Part shown: piece after piece, positions 45,330-56,953 of the stretch | How positions within the stretch are numbered: position 1 is the stretch's first letter | How the letters are laid out: every line of letters starts with the position of its first letter | DNA from: Candidatus Competibacteraceae bacterium | GTDB taxonomy: Bacteria > Pseudomonadota > Gammaproteobacteria > Competibacterales > Competibacteraceae | Reading direction: 5' to 3' | Assembly (NCBI GenBank): GCA_016712625.1 | Contig: JADJQQ010000004.1 | Coordinates: 186,001-250,000, forward strand | DNA length: 64,000 nucleotides | Translations under genes and position numbers: made by a program | Notes under the pieces: model-generated | Databases searched by the model: none | What the model was told of the DNA's origin: nothing | What the model saw: only the letters and a program-made list of their open reading frames with translations

Positions 45330-47488
45330 ATGATCCCAGCCCTCAGGTTGCCCGCCAGTCTGGTCTCCGATCTACGCGGCGGATTTGTCGCCGCGGCCGT
45401 GATGCTACCCCAAGCCACCGCTTTCGGCGTGACGGTATTCGCCCCTTGGCTCGGCGCCGCGCCCGGTGCGTTGACGGGCTTGGTCGGCGCCATCATCCTG
45501 TTGTTATGCACCGGCGCGGCGGGCGGCGCGATTGGTCTGATCAGTGGTCCCACCGGCCCTAGCATGGCTTTGCTGGCCGGCACCTCTGGGATATTGGTCG
45601 TCGCTGGCGTAACGCCTCTCTCGATTACGCCTGCCCTGTTCGCCGTTACGGTGCTGGCCGGCTTGTTTCAACTGCTCATCGCGCTGGCGGGCGGGGGCCG
45701 TTTGATCAAATTCGTACCCTATCCGGTCATCGCCGGTCTGGCCACCGGCACGGGGCTGGTGCTGATCAAATCCCAGTATCAACCGCTCTTGGGGATCACG
45801 ACTGGAGAAGCGATCAGCCAATGGCACTGGCTACCTGTTGCAACCGCCTGCACCGCGTTTACTATCGCTCGCTATCTGCAGCGGCTGACACCTCGCCTAC
45901 CCGGTTCTATCAGCGGTCTGGTCGGCGGGGCTGTTCTGTTTCAAGTGATCCTGCATGGCACCGGCGTCACAGTCGCGCCGCCACATTGGGTTATCGGCGC
46001 TCTGCCGCCTCTATCCGAGTTCGAACTGGCCCTGGGCTCATTTGCGCTATGGCTGACATTGCCGTGGTGGCCGATCCTGCAGGCCGCCTTCGCCTTGGCC
46101 GTGCTGTCTTCCATGAATACGCTGCTGGCATCAGTACTGGCGGATACCACCACTGGGGGCGCCACAATTCTCGGCGCGCGCTGCTGGCTCAAAGCGCCGG
46201 TCAAATTGCCGTTGGATTAATCGGCGGCATGGCCGGCTCGGCCAGCGTCGGCGGTACAGTGACCTCGGTGCAGGCTGGCGCCCGCCGCTGGGCGGCGCTT
46301 ACCGCCGGTTTCCTCCTGCTGTTGCTGCTGCTCCTGTCTGGCCCGGTTGGACGCTGGCTACCCACCAGCGCCCTGGCGGGCATCATCATCGCATCAGCCT
46401 TGCACCTGCTGGAAACTGACATCCTAGCCTGGGCGTACCGCGCGCGGACTCGCCTGGACGCGGTCGTTGCGCTGCTGGTCACCGGCGTCACGCTCGGCTA
46501 TGACTTGATGATCGCCGTGCTGGTGGGACTGGCCATCGCGATTCTGCTGTTCATCCGCGCCCAAAGCCAGATTCCGGTCATGCACCGCCGTCAGACCGCC
46601 ATCGAGCGCCGTTCGGTACGGCAACGGCCGATCGAACAAACCGAACTGCTGGCCCAGCACGGCGATCGGATCGTGCTCTACCAACTGCGGGGCGCTCTGT
46701 TTTTTGCCAAAACCGATGAATTATTCGAGGAAATGTTGCCCGATCTCGACCGGCGTTCTTGGGTGATCTTGCACTTCCGGCGAGTGCTGCAGATTGATCT
46801 ATCCAGCGTGCGGTTGTTGCAGCAAATCGCCGCTCGGTTAGGAGCGCACGGCGGTGAGCTGCTGCTTTGCGAGGTCCACGAGGATTTGGGGTTAGGGCCT
46901 GATGTAGAGCAAACCTTGCGCAAGCTCAGCCTGAATTCGCGTCCGCTTGAGGTAAAAACCTTCGCCGCCGCCGATCAGGCGCTGGAATACGCCGAAAACG
47001 CGCTATTAAATGAGCTGGATACGGCTTCGACCGTGATAGAGCGCCCCAGCGGACTGGCGCAGCTGGATTTGTGTCGCGACATGAAGCCGCCTGAAATCGA
47101 CGCGCTTGCGGCCGTCTTGCATCGGCGCGAGTTGGCTCTCGGCGAGCGCTTATTCGGCTCGGGCGACCTTGGGGCCGAACTGTATCTGGTGTTGCACGGC
47201 CGGATCGACATTCGCCTGCCAGCCACCAGCGACTACTATAAACGGCTGGCGATCTATGGGCCAGGCACGGTGTTTGGGGAAGTCGCTTTCCTCGATCCCG
47301 GACCGCGCACCGCCGAAGCCATAGCAGTCCGATCCAGTGAGTTACTGGTGCTGAATCGGGCTGATTTCAATCAGTTGCGGCTCAGCCACCCCGACGCGGC
47401 CATCGCGCTGTTGCTGGCGCTCGGACGGCTGCAAAGCCGCACCCTGCGCTGGAGCGCCAAGGAAATTCAGCGTTTGATTGAATGGTGA
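45330..47488 (+). CDS. SulP anion transporter with STAS and cNMP-binding domains, broken by a one-base deletion
   Basis: 719 residues after repair. The N-terminal part is a SulP/SLC26 membrane domain with GGFVAAAVMLPQATAFGV, YPVIAGLATGTGLVLI and SSMNTLLASVLADTTTGG. The first frame ends at 46220; the second (45821-47488) resumes exactly with LLAQSAGQIAVGLIGGMAGS, a conserved SulP stretch. A missing G in the G-run at 46155-46159 explains the break. The C-terminal half holds a STAS domain (about residues 450-560) and a cyclic-nucleotide-binding domain (RRELALGERLFGSGDLGAE; FGEVAFLDPGPRTAEA). It is predicted to import sulfate, bicarbonate or another anion, possibly gated by a cyclic nucleotide. 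GGAAGGA precedes the ATG. Confidence 0.88.
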
Positions 47489-47516
47489 AGCCAGCAGCTT
47501 GGTGGGGACAGCCCCA

Positions 47517-49326
47517 TTACCCGACCCGAAAGTAGGCCGCGCGTTCCGGCAAATCGATTCCGGTCAACCGCAACGACAACACGCTATCAGGCGTTACATT
47601 CTCCGCCACTTTCACCCGTGCTTCCAACGCCAAGGAAGGGATCAAAACGGTGCCGCGCGGCAACCGTTTTTCCACCAAGACCCCTTCTCCTTGCCAGCCG
47701 GGATGTTGTTGCAGATAAGCCAGCGTCCAATGCTCCCGCGATAAGCGTTCGGCGCGGCGCACCAGCAGCGCCGCCGCCTCCGCCGCCCCGATCCGCTCAA
47801 TCATGGCTTGGGCGTCCAGCACGGTGTCGCCGCGGAGAAACGCGCGCAATTGCTGGTGGGCCGCCAAATCGAGATAACGCCGGAGCGGGCTAGTGACCTG
47901 GGCGTAAAGGTCCAACCCCAGTCCCCCGTGGGGGCCGGGTTGGCTGCTGTACTGGCGCGGCCGCAGATTCCGGCGCAACGCGACCATTGCCGCCAGTCCC
48001 GTTGGCGCTCGCTCCGAGACTTCCGCGACCTCTTGGGTGGCGTAAGGAAAGGGCAATCCCCGCTCCAGCGCAAACCGAGCCGCCGCCGCGCCGGCCATTA
48101 CCATCGCCTCCGTCACCAACATCCGGCTACGCTGCCAGCGCAGCGGGCTGATTTCAACCTGACCGCCGGCCACTCGCATTTTGACCTCTGGCAAATCGAT
48201 GAAAACCGCCCCGCGCGGCGCGGCGCGCCTGATGCCGCTCGGCCAGCGCGTACAAATCACAAAACGGCGCTTCACGCAAGCGCTGGTCTACTTCGGTATA
48301 GCTAAGACGCTGCACTCGCACCCAACTGGGTACGATCTCGACGGCGGTTATCGCGCCGCTATCTTCCAAGGTCAAGGCAAAGGACAGCGCGGGTGAAATT
48401 TCCATCAACCCCAAACCCAGCCGACCGATTGCCGTTTCCGGTAACATCGGTACGCTGATGTCCGGTAAATAAAGGGTCGCTCCCCGCCCCCGCGCTTCCC
48501 GATCCACCGGATCATCGGGTGAAACCACGGCAGCGACATCGGCCACATGGATCCACAGGCGGTCGCCGTCCAGGCTAAGCGCATCATCGGGATCGGGACT
48601 GTCGGCCTCGTCGATGGCAAACGCGGGCAAGTGCGTCAAATCCCGTCGTTCCTCGACTGGCAACTTTGGCAATTCTGCGACGGGGGCTGTCAGGATCGTG
48701 CCGAGCCGATGGGGGTAAGGGTTTATTGCACCATCCCAATACCCCAACCGTAACAACAAAGCGTGAGCACTTTGCGGGTTCTGGTCGCAATCGAGCGCCT
48801 GTAACACCCGACTCCGCTCGCGTTGACTCCAGGCGACTTCTTCAATTTCGCGCAGATACGGCGCATCTTCCAGCGCATACTGGCCAGCCCGCGCCCGCTG
48901 TAAAAAGCCAGACCACGCATGCCGTTCAGCTTGTTTCGCTTCGCGCGCCGCCCGTTCCCGCGCCACTTCCCGTAGCGGCTGGGCCTCGATTGCCTCCAAA
49001 GGCCCCCGAAAATACAAACCCTCCTCCACCAGTCGCCAAGCGGCCCAAGCGGTGGCTGGGGTATAGGCACCGTAGATCAGCTCCGCCAGCTCGGGCAAAG
49101 TGGTTTGACCACCCTCCAGCAATTCGCAAGCGGCTTCCACATCCCCTGAAATCGCTCCCAAATCGCGCAGTCCGGCCAAGGGTCCCGGATGAAGCAACAC
49201 CACATCCTTGGGGCGAACCCGCAACGACCGGCCATCTTCCAGTTCGATATCCAACTTATCGCCAATGGCGATCACACGAGCTGGCCCGCCTTTGTAAAGC
49301 ACCAAACTGTTATGAGGGATGTTCAT
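47517..49326 (-). CDS. RNase II/R family (RNB) exoribonuclease, broken by a one-base insertion
   Basis: 602 residues after repair, on the minus strand. The upstream frame (48154-49326) holds an N-terminal region followed by the first RNB half, with the catalytic metal cluster FAIDEADSPDPDDALSLDGD and LWIHVADVAAVVSP. The downstream frame (47517-48275) resumes with FIDLPEVKMRVAGGQVEISP and contains VTSPLRRYLDLAAHQQLRAF, the RNB active-site Arg region, then a short S1-like end. Removing one G of the run at 48209-48212 joins the frames as HQARRAARAVFIDLPE. By family it degrades RNA 3' to 5'. The short N-terminus suggests a distinct RNB subgroup, not classical rnb or rnr. Confidence 0.85.
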
Positions 49327-49422
49327 CGGTTCTAGGCGAATGGAGCAGGGAACGTATTATCCTGACGGCTATCATAACAAAGCTTGTCAGGGATCCATTC
49401 GACCCGACAATTCTAATCGATC

Positions 49423-49839
49423 CTACTCCACCAGCGGGTAACTTCCCGATAGCTCGAAGCTTTTGATTGGCAAAACGAACACGTTATTCAACCAGATTGG
49501 ATCGCTGTTTCCCAGCACTCGCAGATCGAAAAACGGTGTGCCAGGCGGCGGTTGGCTTAACAAGGGTTTCATTTGACCGGGCGACACAGACAGCAAGGAT
49601 TCGTCCGTTGAGCCGGCGGTAGCATCCGAAGGCTGGGTAATCGAGAACCGCTTTACTATCGCTGGCTCGCGCAACAGCGTGATGGGTTCGGTTGTACTGG
49701 TATTGCTAGGGGGTGATGGCTTTGCTGTATCCAACGATGAGGAAAAATGGTGTGGTGTTGGAATCCAGTAGGAGGCCACAGCCAAAATCCCGGCGATTCC
49801 TAACAGTAGAGCTTGCTTGCGATGGAGTCGAACTTTCAT
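49423..49839 (-). CDS. membrane-anchored protein of unknown function
   Basis: 138-residue protein with one N-terminal hydrophobic segment (ALLLGIAGILAVASYWI) after a basic start, a Ser/Thr/Pro-rich linker (residues of about 30-90) and a small conserved-looking C-terminal part (GTPFFDLRVLGNSDPIWLNN, then VFVLPIKSFELSG). Likely anchored in the inner membrane and facing the periplasm. No family recognised; it stands alone between the RNase gene and the AT-rich gap. Confidence 0.6.
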   Translation of the reverse strand: MKVRLHRKQALLLGIAGILAVASYWIPTPHHFSSSLDTAKPSPPSNTSTTEPITLLREPAIVKRFSITQPSDATAGSTDESLLSVSPGQMKPLLSQPPPGTPFFDLRVLGNSDPIWLNNVFVLPIKSFELSGSYPLVE

Positions 49840-50646
49840 CTAGGCGGTTTCCACAAATAGCGACCGCTCAAACCATTTCCAAGATGAAGGTCATGATTTT
49901 TATGATAAAAAAATCAGTAATAACTGAGGTTTTTTGGATATTCATTCGCTTGATATCAACCTAATCGGGTGCTTTAACAGATTGTTTAAGGCGGCTCAAT
50001 AAATTTTAATCACAAAAATATTACATTATAGCGTCAGTAACCCAAGCAATATTAATCAAATTAGTTACAAAATTCATCTCATTATAAGCCATATAAGTTT
50101 ATTAAAATATACAAAAATCGATATTGGCTCTGATATTTTGAGATATAAAATATAATTTGTTATCTTTTTATACATTATCGCAGCTTAATTATTAACCGAA
50201 AATTAACAGCGCTTAAATTCGAAGGCTCTCTGGATAAATAATTTAGAAAGATCGGAAACGGGCGCTTCAAAAACACCTTCACCACCTTTTGCTGTCGGCT
50301 CAAACTGAACGGCTAGCCCTTTTTTTAAACAGTATCAAATATCATAGGCCGTCTTTTTATTAGGGACCGGTAGTCCTGCTGGGAGGGGCGAAGCGGAAGG
50401 AAAATCACAAACAACATGGCGTTGGAACGCTAAAAACCTTATTATAATTGGCGAAGCCGAAGCGGGTCGCCAGCACGTCCCATTGCTAGGCGCCTTTAAC
50501 AAAAATACTAACAACATCAAAATAATAAACATTGACTATACCTTCCCGATCTTCCATCCAGTTCGCCCCGTCGCCGAGGCAAACTTTCAAGCTCCCACCG
50601 CCGCCAGTCTGCTGTCGGCGTCCGCATTAATAAGGAGAGAGCGTTT
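49840..50646. other. AT-rich intergenic region upstream of the carboxylase operon
   Basis: About 800 bases, with 49860-50220 strikingly AT-rich compared with the rest of the window. I find no gene in it. The 3' part (about 50330-50640) is closer to normal composition and leads to a strong ribosome binding site (AAGGAGAG) before the carboxylase ATG. A possible weak promoter is TTGGAA at 50422-50427 with TATAAT at 50443-50448 (15-base spacing). No repeats, tRNA or CRISPR structure seen. Confidence 0.5.
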
Positions 50647-52179
50647 ATGCATGAGATCATCAACCAACTAGAACAAAAACGCGCGGCTGCTCGCCTCGGC
50701 GGAGGGCAACGCCGCATCGATGCACAGCACAAGCGGGGCAAGCTCAGCGCGCGCGAACGCATCGAGGTATTGCTTGATCCGGGCAGCTTCGAGGAATGGG
50801 ATATGTTCGTCGAGCATCGCTGCAACGACTTCGGCATGGCCGATACCACAATCCCTGGCGACGGCGTGGTAACCGGTTACGGCACCGTCAACGGCCGGCT
50901 GGTGTTTGTCTTCAGCCAGGATTTCACCGTGTTCGGCGGCTCCCTATCAGAAGCCCACGCCGAAAAAATGTGCAAGATCATGGATCACGCCTTAAAAGTC
51001 GGCGCGCCAGTGATCGGTCTTAATGACTCTGGCGGCGCCCGCATTCAGGAAGGCGTCGCTTCATTGGCCGGTTACGCCAATGTGTTTCAGCGCAACGTGA
51101 TGGCCTCGGGCGTAATCCCGCAGATTTCGGTGATCATGGGACCCTGCGCCGGCGGCGCGGTCTATTCGCCGGCGATGACTGACTTTATCTTCATGGTCAA
51201 GGACACCTCCTACATGTTCGTGACGGGTCCAGACGTAGTCAAAACCGTTACGCATGAAGAAGTTACCGCCGAGGAATTGGGTGGCGCGATCACCCACTCG
51301 ACCAAATCCGGCGTGTGCGACCGCGCGTTCGAAAATGACATCGAAGCGTTGTTGATGCTGCGGCGCTTCATTAATTTCCTGCCACCGAATAACAAAGAAA
51401 AACCACCGTACCGCCCCACCCCCGATCCGGCCGAGCGCGAGGATTACTCGCTGGATACGCTGATTCCCGATAACCCCAACAAGCCCTACGACATGAAGGA
51501 ACTGATCCTGAAAGTCGTGGATGATGTGGATTTCTTCGAGGTCCAGCCGGAAAACGCCAAGAACATTATCACCGGCTTCGCCCGCATGGACGGCTGGCCG
51601 GTCGGCATCGTCGCCAACCAGCCGATGGTGCTGGCGGGCTGTCTGGACATCAAGTCCTCGATTAAGGCCGCCCGGTTCGTGCGCTTCTGCGATGCGTTCA
51701 ATATCCCGATCATCACCTTTGTCGACGTACCCGGCTTTATGCCCGGCACCGCGCAGGAATACGGCGGCATCATCAAACACGGTGCGAAACTCTTGTATGC
51801 TTATGCTGAATGCACCGTCCCCAAGGTCACCGTCATCACCCGCAAAGCCTATGGCGGCGCTTATGACGTGATGAGCTCCAAGCACCTGCGCGGCGATGTC
51901 AACTTCGCGTGGCCGTCTTCCGAAATCGCGGTGATGGGACCGAAAGGCGCGGTGGAAATCATCTTCCGCGGTGATATCGGCGACGCCGCCAAGATCGCCG
52001 ACCGTACCGAAGAATATCGCAAGAAATTCGCCAATCCATTCATCGCCGGCCATCGCGGCTTTATCGACGATGTGCTCATGCCGCACGGAACCCGCCGCCG
52101 CATTTGCCGTTCCCTGGCGATGCTGCGGGACAAGGAACTCGAAAATCCGTGGCGCAAGCACGGCAACATTCCGCTGTAA
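50647..52179 (+). CDS. pccB: acyl-CoA (propionyl-CoA type) carboxylase, carboxyltransferase beta subunit
   Basis: 510-residue carboxyltransferase. N-terminal half: KRGKLSARERIEVLLDPGSF, VIGLNDSGGARIQEGVASLA, MGPCAGGAVYSPAMTDFIFM, TGPDVVKTVTHEEVTAEELG. C-terminal half: FVDVPGFMPGTAQEYGGIIK, TRKAYGGAYDVMSSKHLRGD and MGPKGAVEIIF. The FMPG/AYGG pattern is that of propionyl/methylmalonyl-type enzymes. It forms (S)-methylmalonyl-CoA from propionyl-CoA by family assignment. Biotin carboxylase follows after 12 bases. The methylmalonyl pathway would link propionate uptake to the PHA genes downstream. Confidence 0.93.
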   Translation: MHEIINQLEQKRAAARLGGGQRRIDAQHKRGKLSARERIEVLLDPGSFEEWDMFVEHRCNDFGMADTTIPGDGVVTGYGTVNGRLVFVFSQDFTVFGGSLSEAHAEKMCKIMDHALKVGAPVIGLNDSGGARIQEGVASLAGYANVFQRNVMASGVIPQISVIMGPCAGGAVYSPAMTDFIFMVKDTSYMFVTGPDVVKTVTHEEVTAEELGGAITHSTKSGVCDRAFENDIEALLMLRRFINFLPPNNKEKPPYRPTPDPAEREDYSLDTLIPDNPNKPYDMKELILKVVDDVDFFEVQPENAKNIITGFARMDGWPVGIVANQPMVLAGCLDIKSSIKAARFVRFCDAFNIPIITFVDVPGFMPGTAQEYGGIIKHGAKLLYAYAECTVPKVTVITRKAYGGAYDVMSSKHLRGDVNFAWPSSEIAVMGPKGAVEIIFRGDIGDAAKIADRTEEYRKKFANPFIAGHRGFIDDVLMPHGTRRRICRSLAMLRDKELENPWRKHGNIPL

Positions 52180-52191
52180 GGGGTGGGCACC

Positions 52192-54177
<1,986 letters not shown>

Positions 54178-54217
54178 GCTAAAAACATTGGGGCGGTTTC
54201 CCGCCCCCGTTTACCTT

Positions 54218-54250
54218 AACCCTCCTACCGCTTGTGGTGGAGGGTTTTTT
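54218..54250 (+). terminator. intrinsic terminator of the carboxylase operon
   Basis: AACCCTCC (54218-54225) pairs with GGAGGGTT (54239-54246), extended inward by ACC/GGT with one bulge, and is followed by a run of six T. A second, weaker GC hairpin (GGGGCGG 54190-54196, CCGCCCC 54201-54207) precedes it. Confidence 0.85.
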
Positions 54251-54305
54251 GTTATCCCCGTTTTTTTACCCACCATCCTGGCTTTTTTGAAGCAAGGCGG
54301 CCACT

Positions 54306-54337
54306 AAAAAATGGCCACCGTCGCTGAGGTGGCCATT
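54306..54337 (-). terminator. intrinsic terminator of phaC
   Basis: AATGGCCACC (54310-54319) and GGTGGCCATT (54328-54337) form a perfect 10-bp stem with an eight-base loop. On the minus strand the stem is followed by a T-run (complement of 54306-54310), about 30 bases after the phaC stop. Confidence 0.85.
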
Positions 54338-54368
54338 CTAGCCAATCGGGAAAATGACTACACAGAGG

Positions 54369-56186
54369 CTACTTAATCAGACGCTGCCTGACATAAGAAC
54401 CTGGCGCGTCTTCGATCACGGGTAGTTTACCCGTACCAGGCACCCGCGCGGGTACCTTATCGCCAGACAGCTTGGCCAGCCACTTGCTCCAATCCGGCCA
54501 CCATGAACCTTCGGTCTGCTTGGCGTCTTTCAGCCACTCCTCCGCGTCGGCCGGGTGCTTGGGATTGGTCCAGTAGAAATACTTATTGGAGACGGGTGGA
54601 TTAATCGGACCGGCGATATGCCCGGAGCCACTCAATACAAACTTCACCGGACCGCTGAACAGCCGGCTACCCATGTAATTGGAAGACCACGGCGAGATGT
54701 GATCCTCAATACCGGAGAGGAAATAGGCCGGCGCCTTGACCTGGCTCATATCGATCGGCGTGCCCAGCAGCGAGATCCCACCGGGATCCTTGAGCAGGTT
54801 TTTCTGGTAAAAGTTACGCAGATAGAAACTGTGCATCTTTACCGGCATCCGGGTCGAATCCGAGTTCCAGTACAGCAGATCGAAGGGGAACGGATCCTTG
54901 CCCAGCAGGTAATTGTTGATGAAGAACGACCACATCAGATCGTTGGCGCGCAACATGCTGAAGGTGCTCGCCATTTCGGAACCTTCCATGTAGCCCTTGG
55001 CCGCCATCCGCTTTTCCAGCGAGGCGATGGTCTCTTCATCGACGAACACGCCCAACTCGCCTGGCTGGGCAAAGTCGATCATGGTGGTCAAATAGCTGCC
55101 GGAACTGATACGCGGCGTACCCTTGGCCGCGAGATAGGCGTTGGTGATGGCCAATAGCGTGCCGCCCAGGCAGTAACCCAGCGCGTTAACTTCCGACTCG
55201 CCCGTCGCTTGCTCGATGGCATCCAGCGCCGCCAGCGGTCCGTCCCGGAGATAAGTCTCGAACTCCCACTCGGCCATCTTCTCGTCCGGGTTAATCCAGG
55301 ACATCAAGAACACCGTAAAGCCCTGATCGACGATCCATTTAACAAACGAATTCTTGGGCCGCAAATCCATAATGTAGTACTTGTTGATCCACGGCGGGAA
55401 AATCAGAAACGGCTTCTTGTGGACCTCTGGGGTGCTGGCCTCGTATTGAATCAGCTGGATCATCCCGTTCTCGAAGACGACCTTGCCCGGCGTGATGGCA
55501 ATGTTCTTGCCCAGCTCGAAAGCGTTGAGATCGGTCATCCGGATATTGAGCTTGCCTTTGCCACGCTCCAAATCGTCGAGCATGTTCTTCAAGCCATTGA
55601 TCAGGTTCTGGCCACCCGATTCGATGGTCGTGCGCAGCACTTCGGGATTGGTCAACGCAAAATTGGTCGGCGACATCGCGTCGACGAACTGGCGGGTATA
55701 GAACTCAACCTTTTTCTTGGTTTTGTCGTCCAAACCTTCCACATCACCCACAATGTCCTGAATCCAGTTGGCGGCCATCAGGTACGATTGCTTGATGTAT
55801 GAAAACAGCACGTTGTCCTTCCAGTCATCGTGCTTGAAGCGCTTGTCGCCCTTGGGCTCACGCACCACGGCTTCCAGCGGCTGGCCACCCAGCATCGCGG
55901 GAACCGCTTTCTGCCATAATTCCAGATAGTTTTGCCAAAGATTGGCCTGGGCTTGGGCCAGTTTGGCGGGGTCAGCCAGCATCTTCTGGGTTAGTTCCAT
56001 GAAGGACTTGCCCAGACTGAGTTGATCTTGCAGGTCAAAAGCGCCATCGTTTTTCTGGCGATTTAAAAACTCCTTGACGATGACCTGGCTTTTCTCGGCG
56101 ATGTGAGAAAACAGATCGGCCATTTCTTTCGGATCTGGCATTTTCAGTTCAGGCAGCTTGAGTTCAGTGCTTTTTTGCTCGGCCAT
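54369..56186 (-). CDS. phaC: class I poly(3-hydroxyalkanoate) synthase
   Basis: 605-residue PHA synthase that polymerises (R)-3-hydroxyacyl-CoA at the granule surface. The lipase-like box NALGYCLGGTLLAI holds the nucleophile Cys; the catalytic Asp and His lie in LSGIEDHISPWSSNY and LSGSGHIAGPINPP. The length and the ending SYVRQRLIK fit class I enzymes, which act without a PhaE or PhaR partner. GAGGA precedes the ATG. The phasin gene lies upstream on the same strand with its own terminator between them, so the two are separately controlled or partly attenuated. Confidence 0.96.
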   Translation of the reverse strand: MAEQKSTELKLPELKMPDPKEMADLFSHIAEKSQVIVKEFLNRQKNDGAFDLQDQLSLGKSFMELTQKMLADPAKLAQAQANLWQNYLELWQKAVPAMLGGQPLEAVVREPKGDKRFKHDDWKDNVLFSYIKQSYLMAANWIQDIVGDVEGLDDKTKKKVEFYTRQFVDAMSPTNFALTNPEVLRTTIESGGQNLINGLKNMLDDLERGKGKLNIRMTDLNAFELGKNIAITPGKVVFENGMIQLIQYEASTPEVHKKPFLIFPPWINKYYIMDLRPKNSFVKWIVDQGFTVFLMSWINPDEKMAEWEFETYLRDGPLAALDAIEQATGESEVNALGYCLGGTLLAITNAYLAAKGTPRISSGSYLTTMIDFAQPGELGVFVDEETIASLEKRMAAKGYMEGSEMASTFSMLRANDLMWSFFINNYLLGKDPFPFDLLYWNSDSTRMPVKMHSFYLRNFYQKNLLKDPGGISLLGTPIDMSQVKAPAYFLSGIEDHISPWSSNYMGSRLFSGPVKFVLSGSGHIAGPINPPVSNKYFYWTNPKHPADAEEWLKDAKQTEGSWWPDWSKWLAKLSGDKVPARVPGTGKLPVIEDAPGSYVRQRLIK

Positions 56187-56286
56187 GAATCATTCCTCGC
56201 ATCGTTATGGTGGTTTGGTCGATCAGATTTTACATTTTAGCCGCATTGTACCCGTAGGGACAGCGGCTAGGGTTCACAAAAGCAGA

Positions 56287-56326
56287 AAACGGGCAAACCA
56301 TGGCGGATATACCGCATGGTTTGCCC
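56287..56326 (-). terminator. intrinsic terminator between the phasin gene and phaC
   Basis: GGGCAAACCATG (56291-56302) pairs perfectly with CATGGTTTGCCC (56315-56326), and the loop can pair further. On the minus strand a short T-run follows (complement of 56287-56289 and beyond). It lies 27 bases past the phasin stop. Confidence 0.8.
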
Positions 56327-56353
56327 GGCAGAATACAGCGTGCGAGTATTCGC

Positions 56354-56815
56354 CTACTTGGCGGCAACCAGACCCTTCAGTTCCTGTAAGCTCTCGGTGA
56401 CGCGCTTGTTGATAATGGCGAACGCCTCCGTATTGGATTTGCTAACGATTTCCGCCAGTTCGCGCGCGTTGGCCAAGGCCTGCTCGAACGCCTTGCGAGC
56501 CACTTCGGCCTGCTTGGTGGTCAGCTCTTGCGGGTTGCCACTAGCGCTAGCGAGCTGCTGGGCAACAACAGAGATTTCGTTGACCGCCTGACTAAGAATT
56601 TCAGCCTGCCGCTGGGCGACGGCTTGCATGCCTTGAACGGCGGCTTGATTGGCGGCGTTCAGCGCTTCGATGTTCTTACGCTGCGCCGCCATGGCCGCTT
56701 CCAGATCGAAGCCGGGGATTTTGACATCGCCGAAAGCCTTGCTGAAATCGAACTTGCTGAAATCGAACTTGCTGAAATCGACATTGGCAAAGGGATTGAA
56801 AGGATTAGCTGACAT
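56354..56815 (-). CDS. phaP: phasin family protein
   Basis: 153-residue PHA-granule coat protein. The phasin helix region is AAMAAQRKNIEALNAANQAA onward to AEVARKAFEQALANARELAE, an Ala/Gln-rich amphipathic helix. The N-terminus carries a tandem amino-acid repeat (VDFSKFDFSKFDFSKAFGD) encoded by three copies of a 15-base unit. GGAGA lies upstream of the ATG. Located beside phaC, as expected for a granule protein. Confidence 0.92.
   Translation of the reverse strand: MSANPFNPFANVDFSKFDFSKFDFSKAFGDVKIPGFDLEAAMAAQRKNIEALNAANQAAVQGMQAVAQRQAEILSQAVNEISVVAQQLASASGNPQELTTKQAEVARKAFEQALANARELAEIVSKSNTEAFAIINKRVTESLQELKGLVAAK
56738..56782 (-). repeat. three-copy 15-base tandem repeat in the phasin gene
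   Basis: The unit CTTGCTGAAATCGAA (plus strand) is repeated three times, with one base changed at the end of the last copy (56738-56752, 56753-56767, 56768-56782). It encodes the repeated Phe-Asp-Phe-Ser-Lys motif in frame, so copy-number change would alter only the N-terminal length of the phasin. Confidence 0.92.
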
Positions 56816-56953
56816 GGTGTGTTCTCCGCATCTCTTGTTAAAGTCTGAGCTGAAAGTTCATTGTGCATTGCAACATTGATGGGCGCTATTTTGCATTGAC
56901 CTGTTTCAGGTGTCAACAGGTTTTTTTGCAATGCAGCAATTTTATCGATCATC

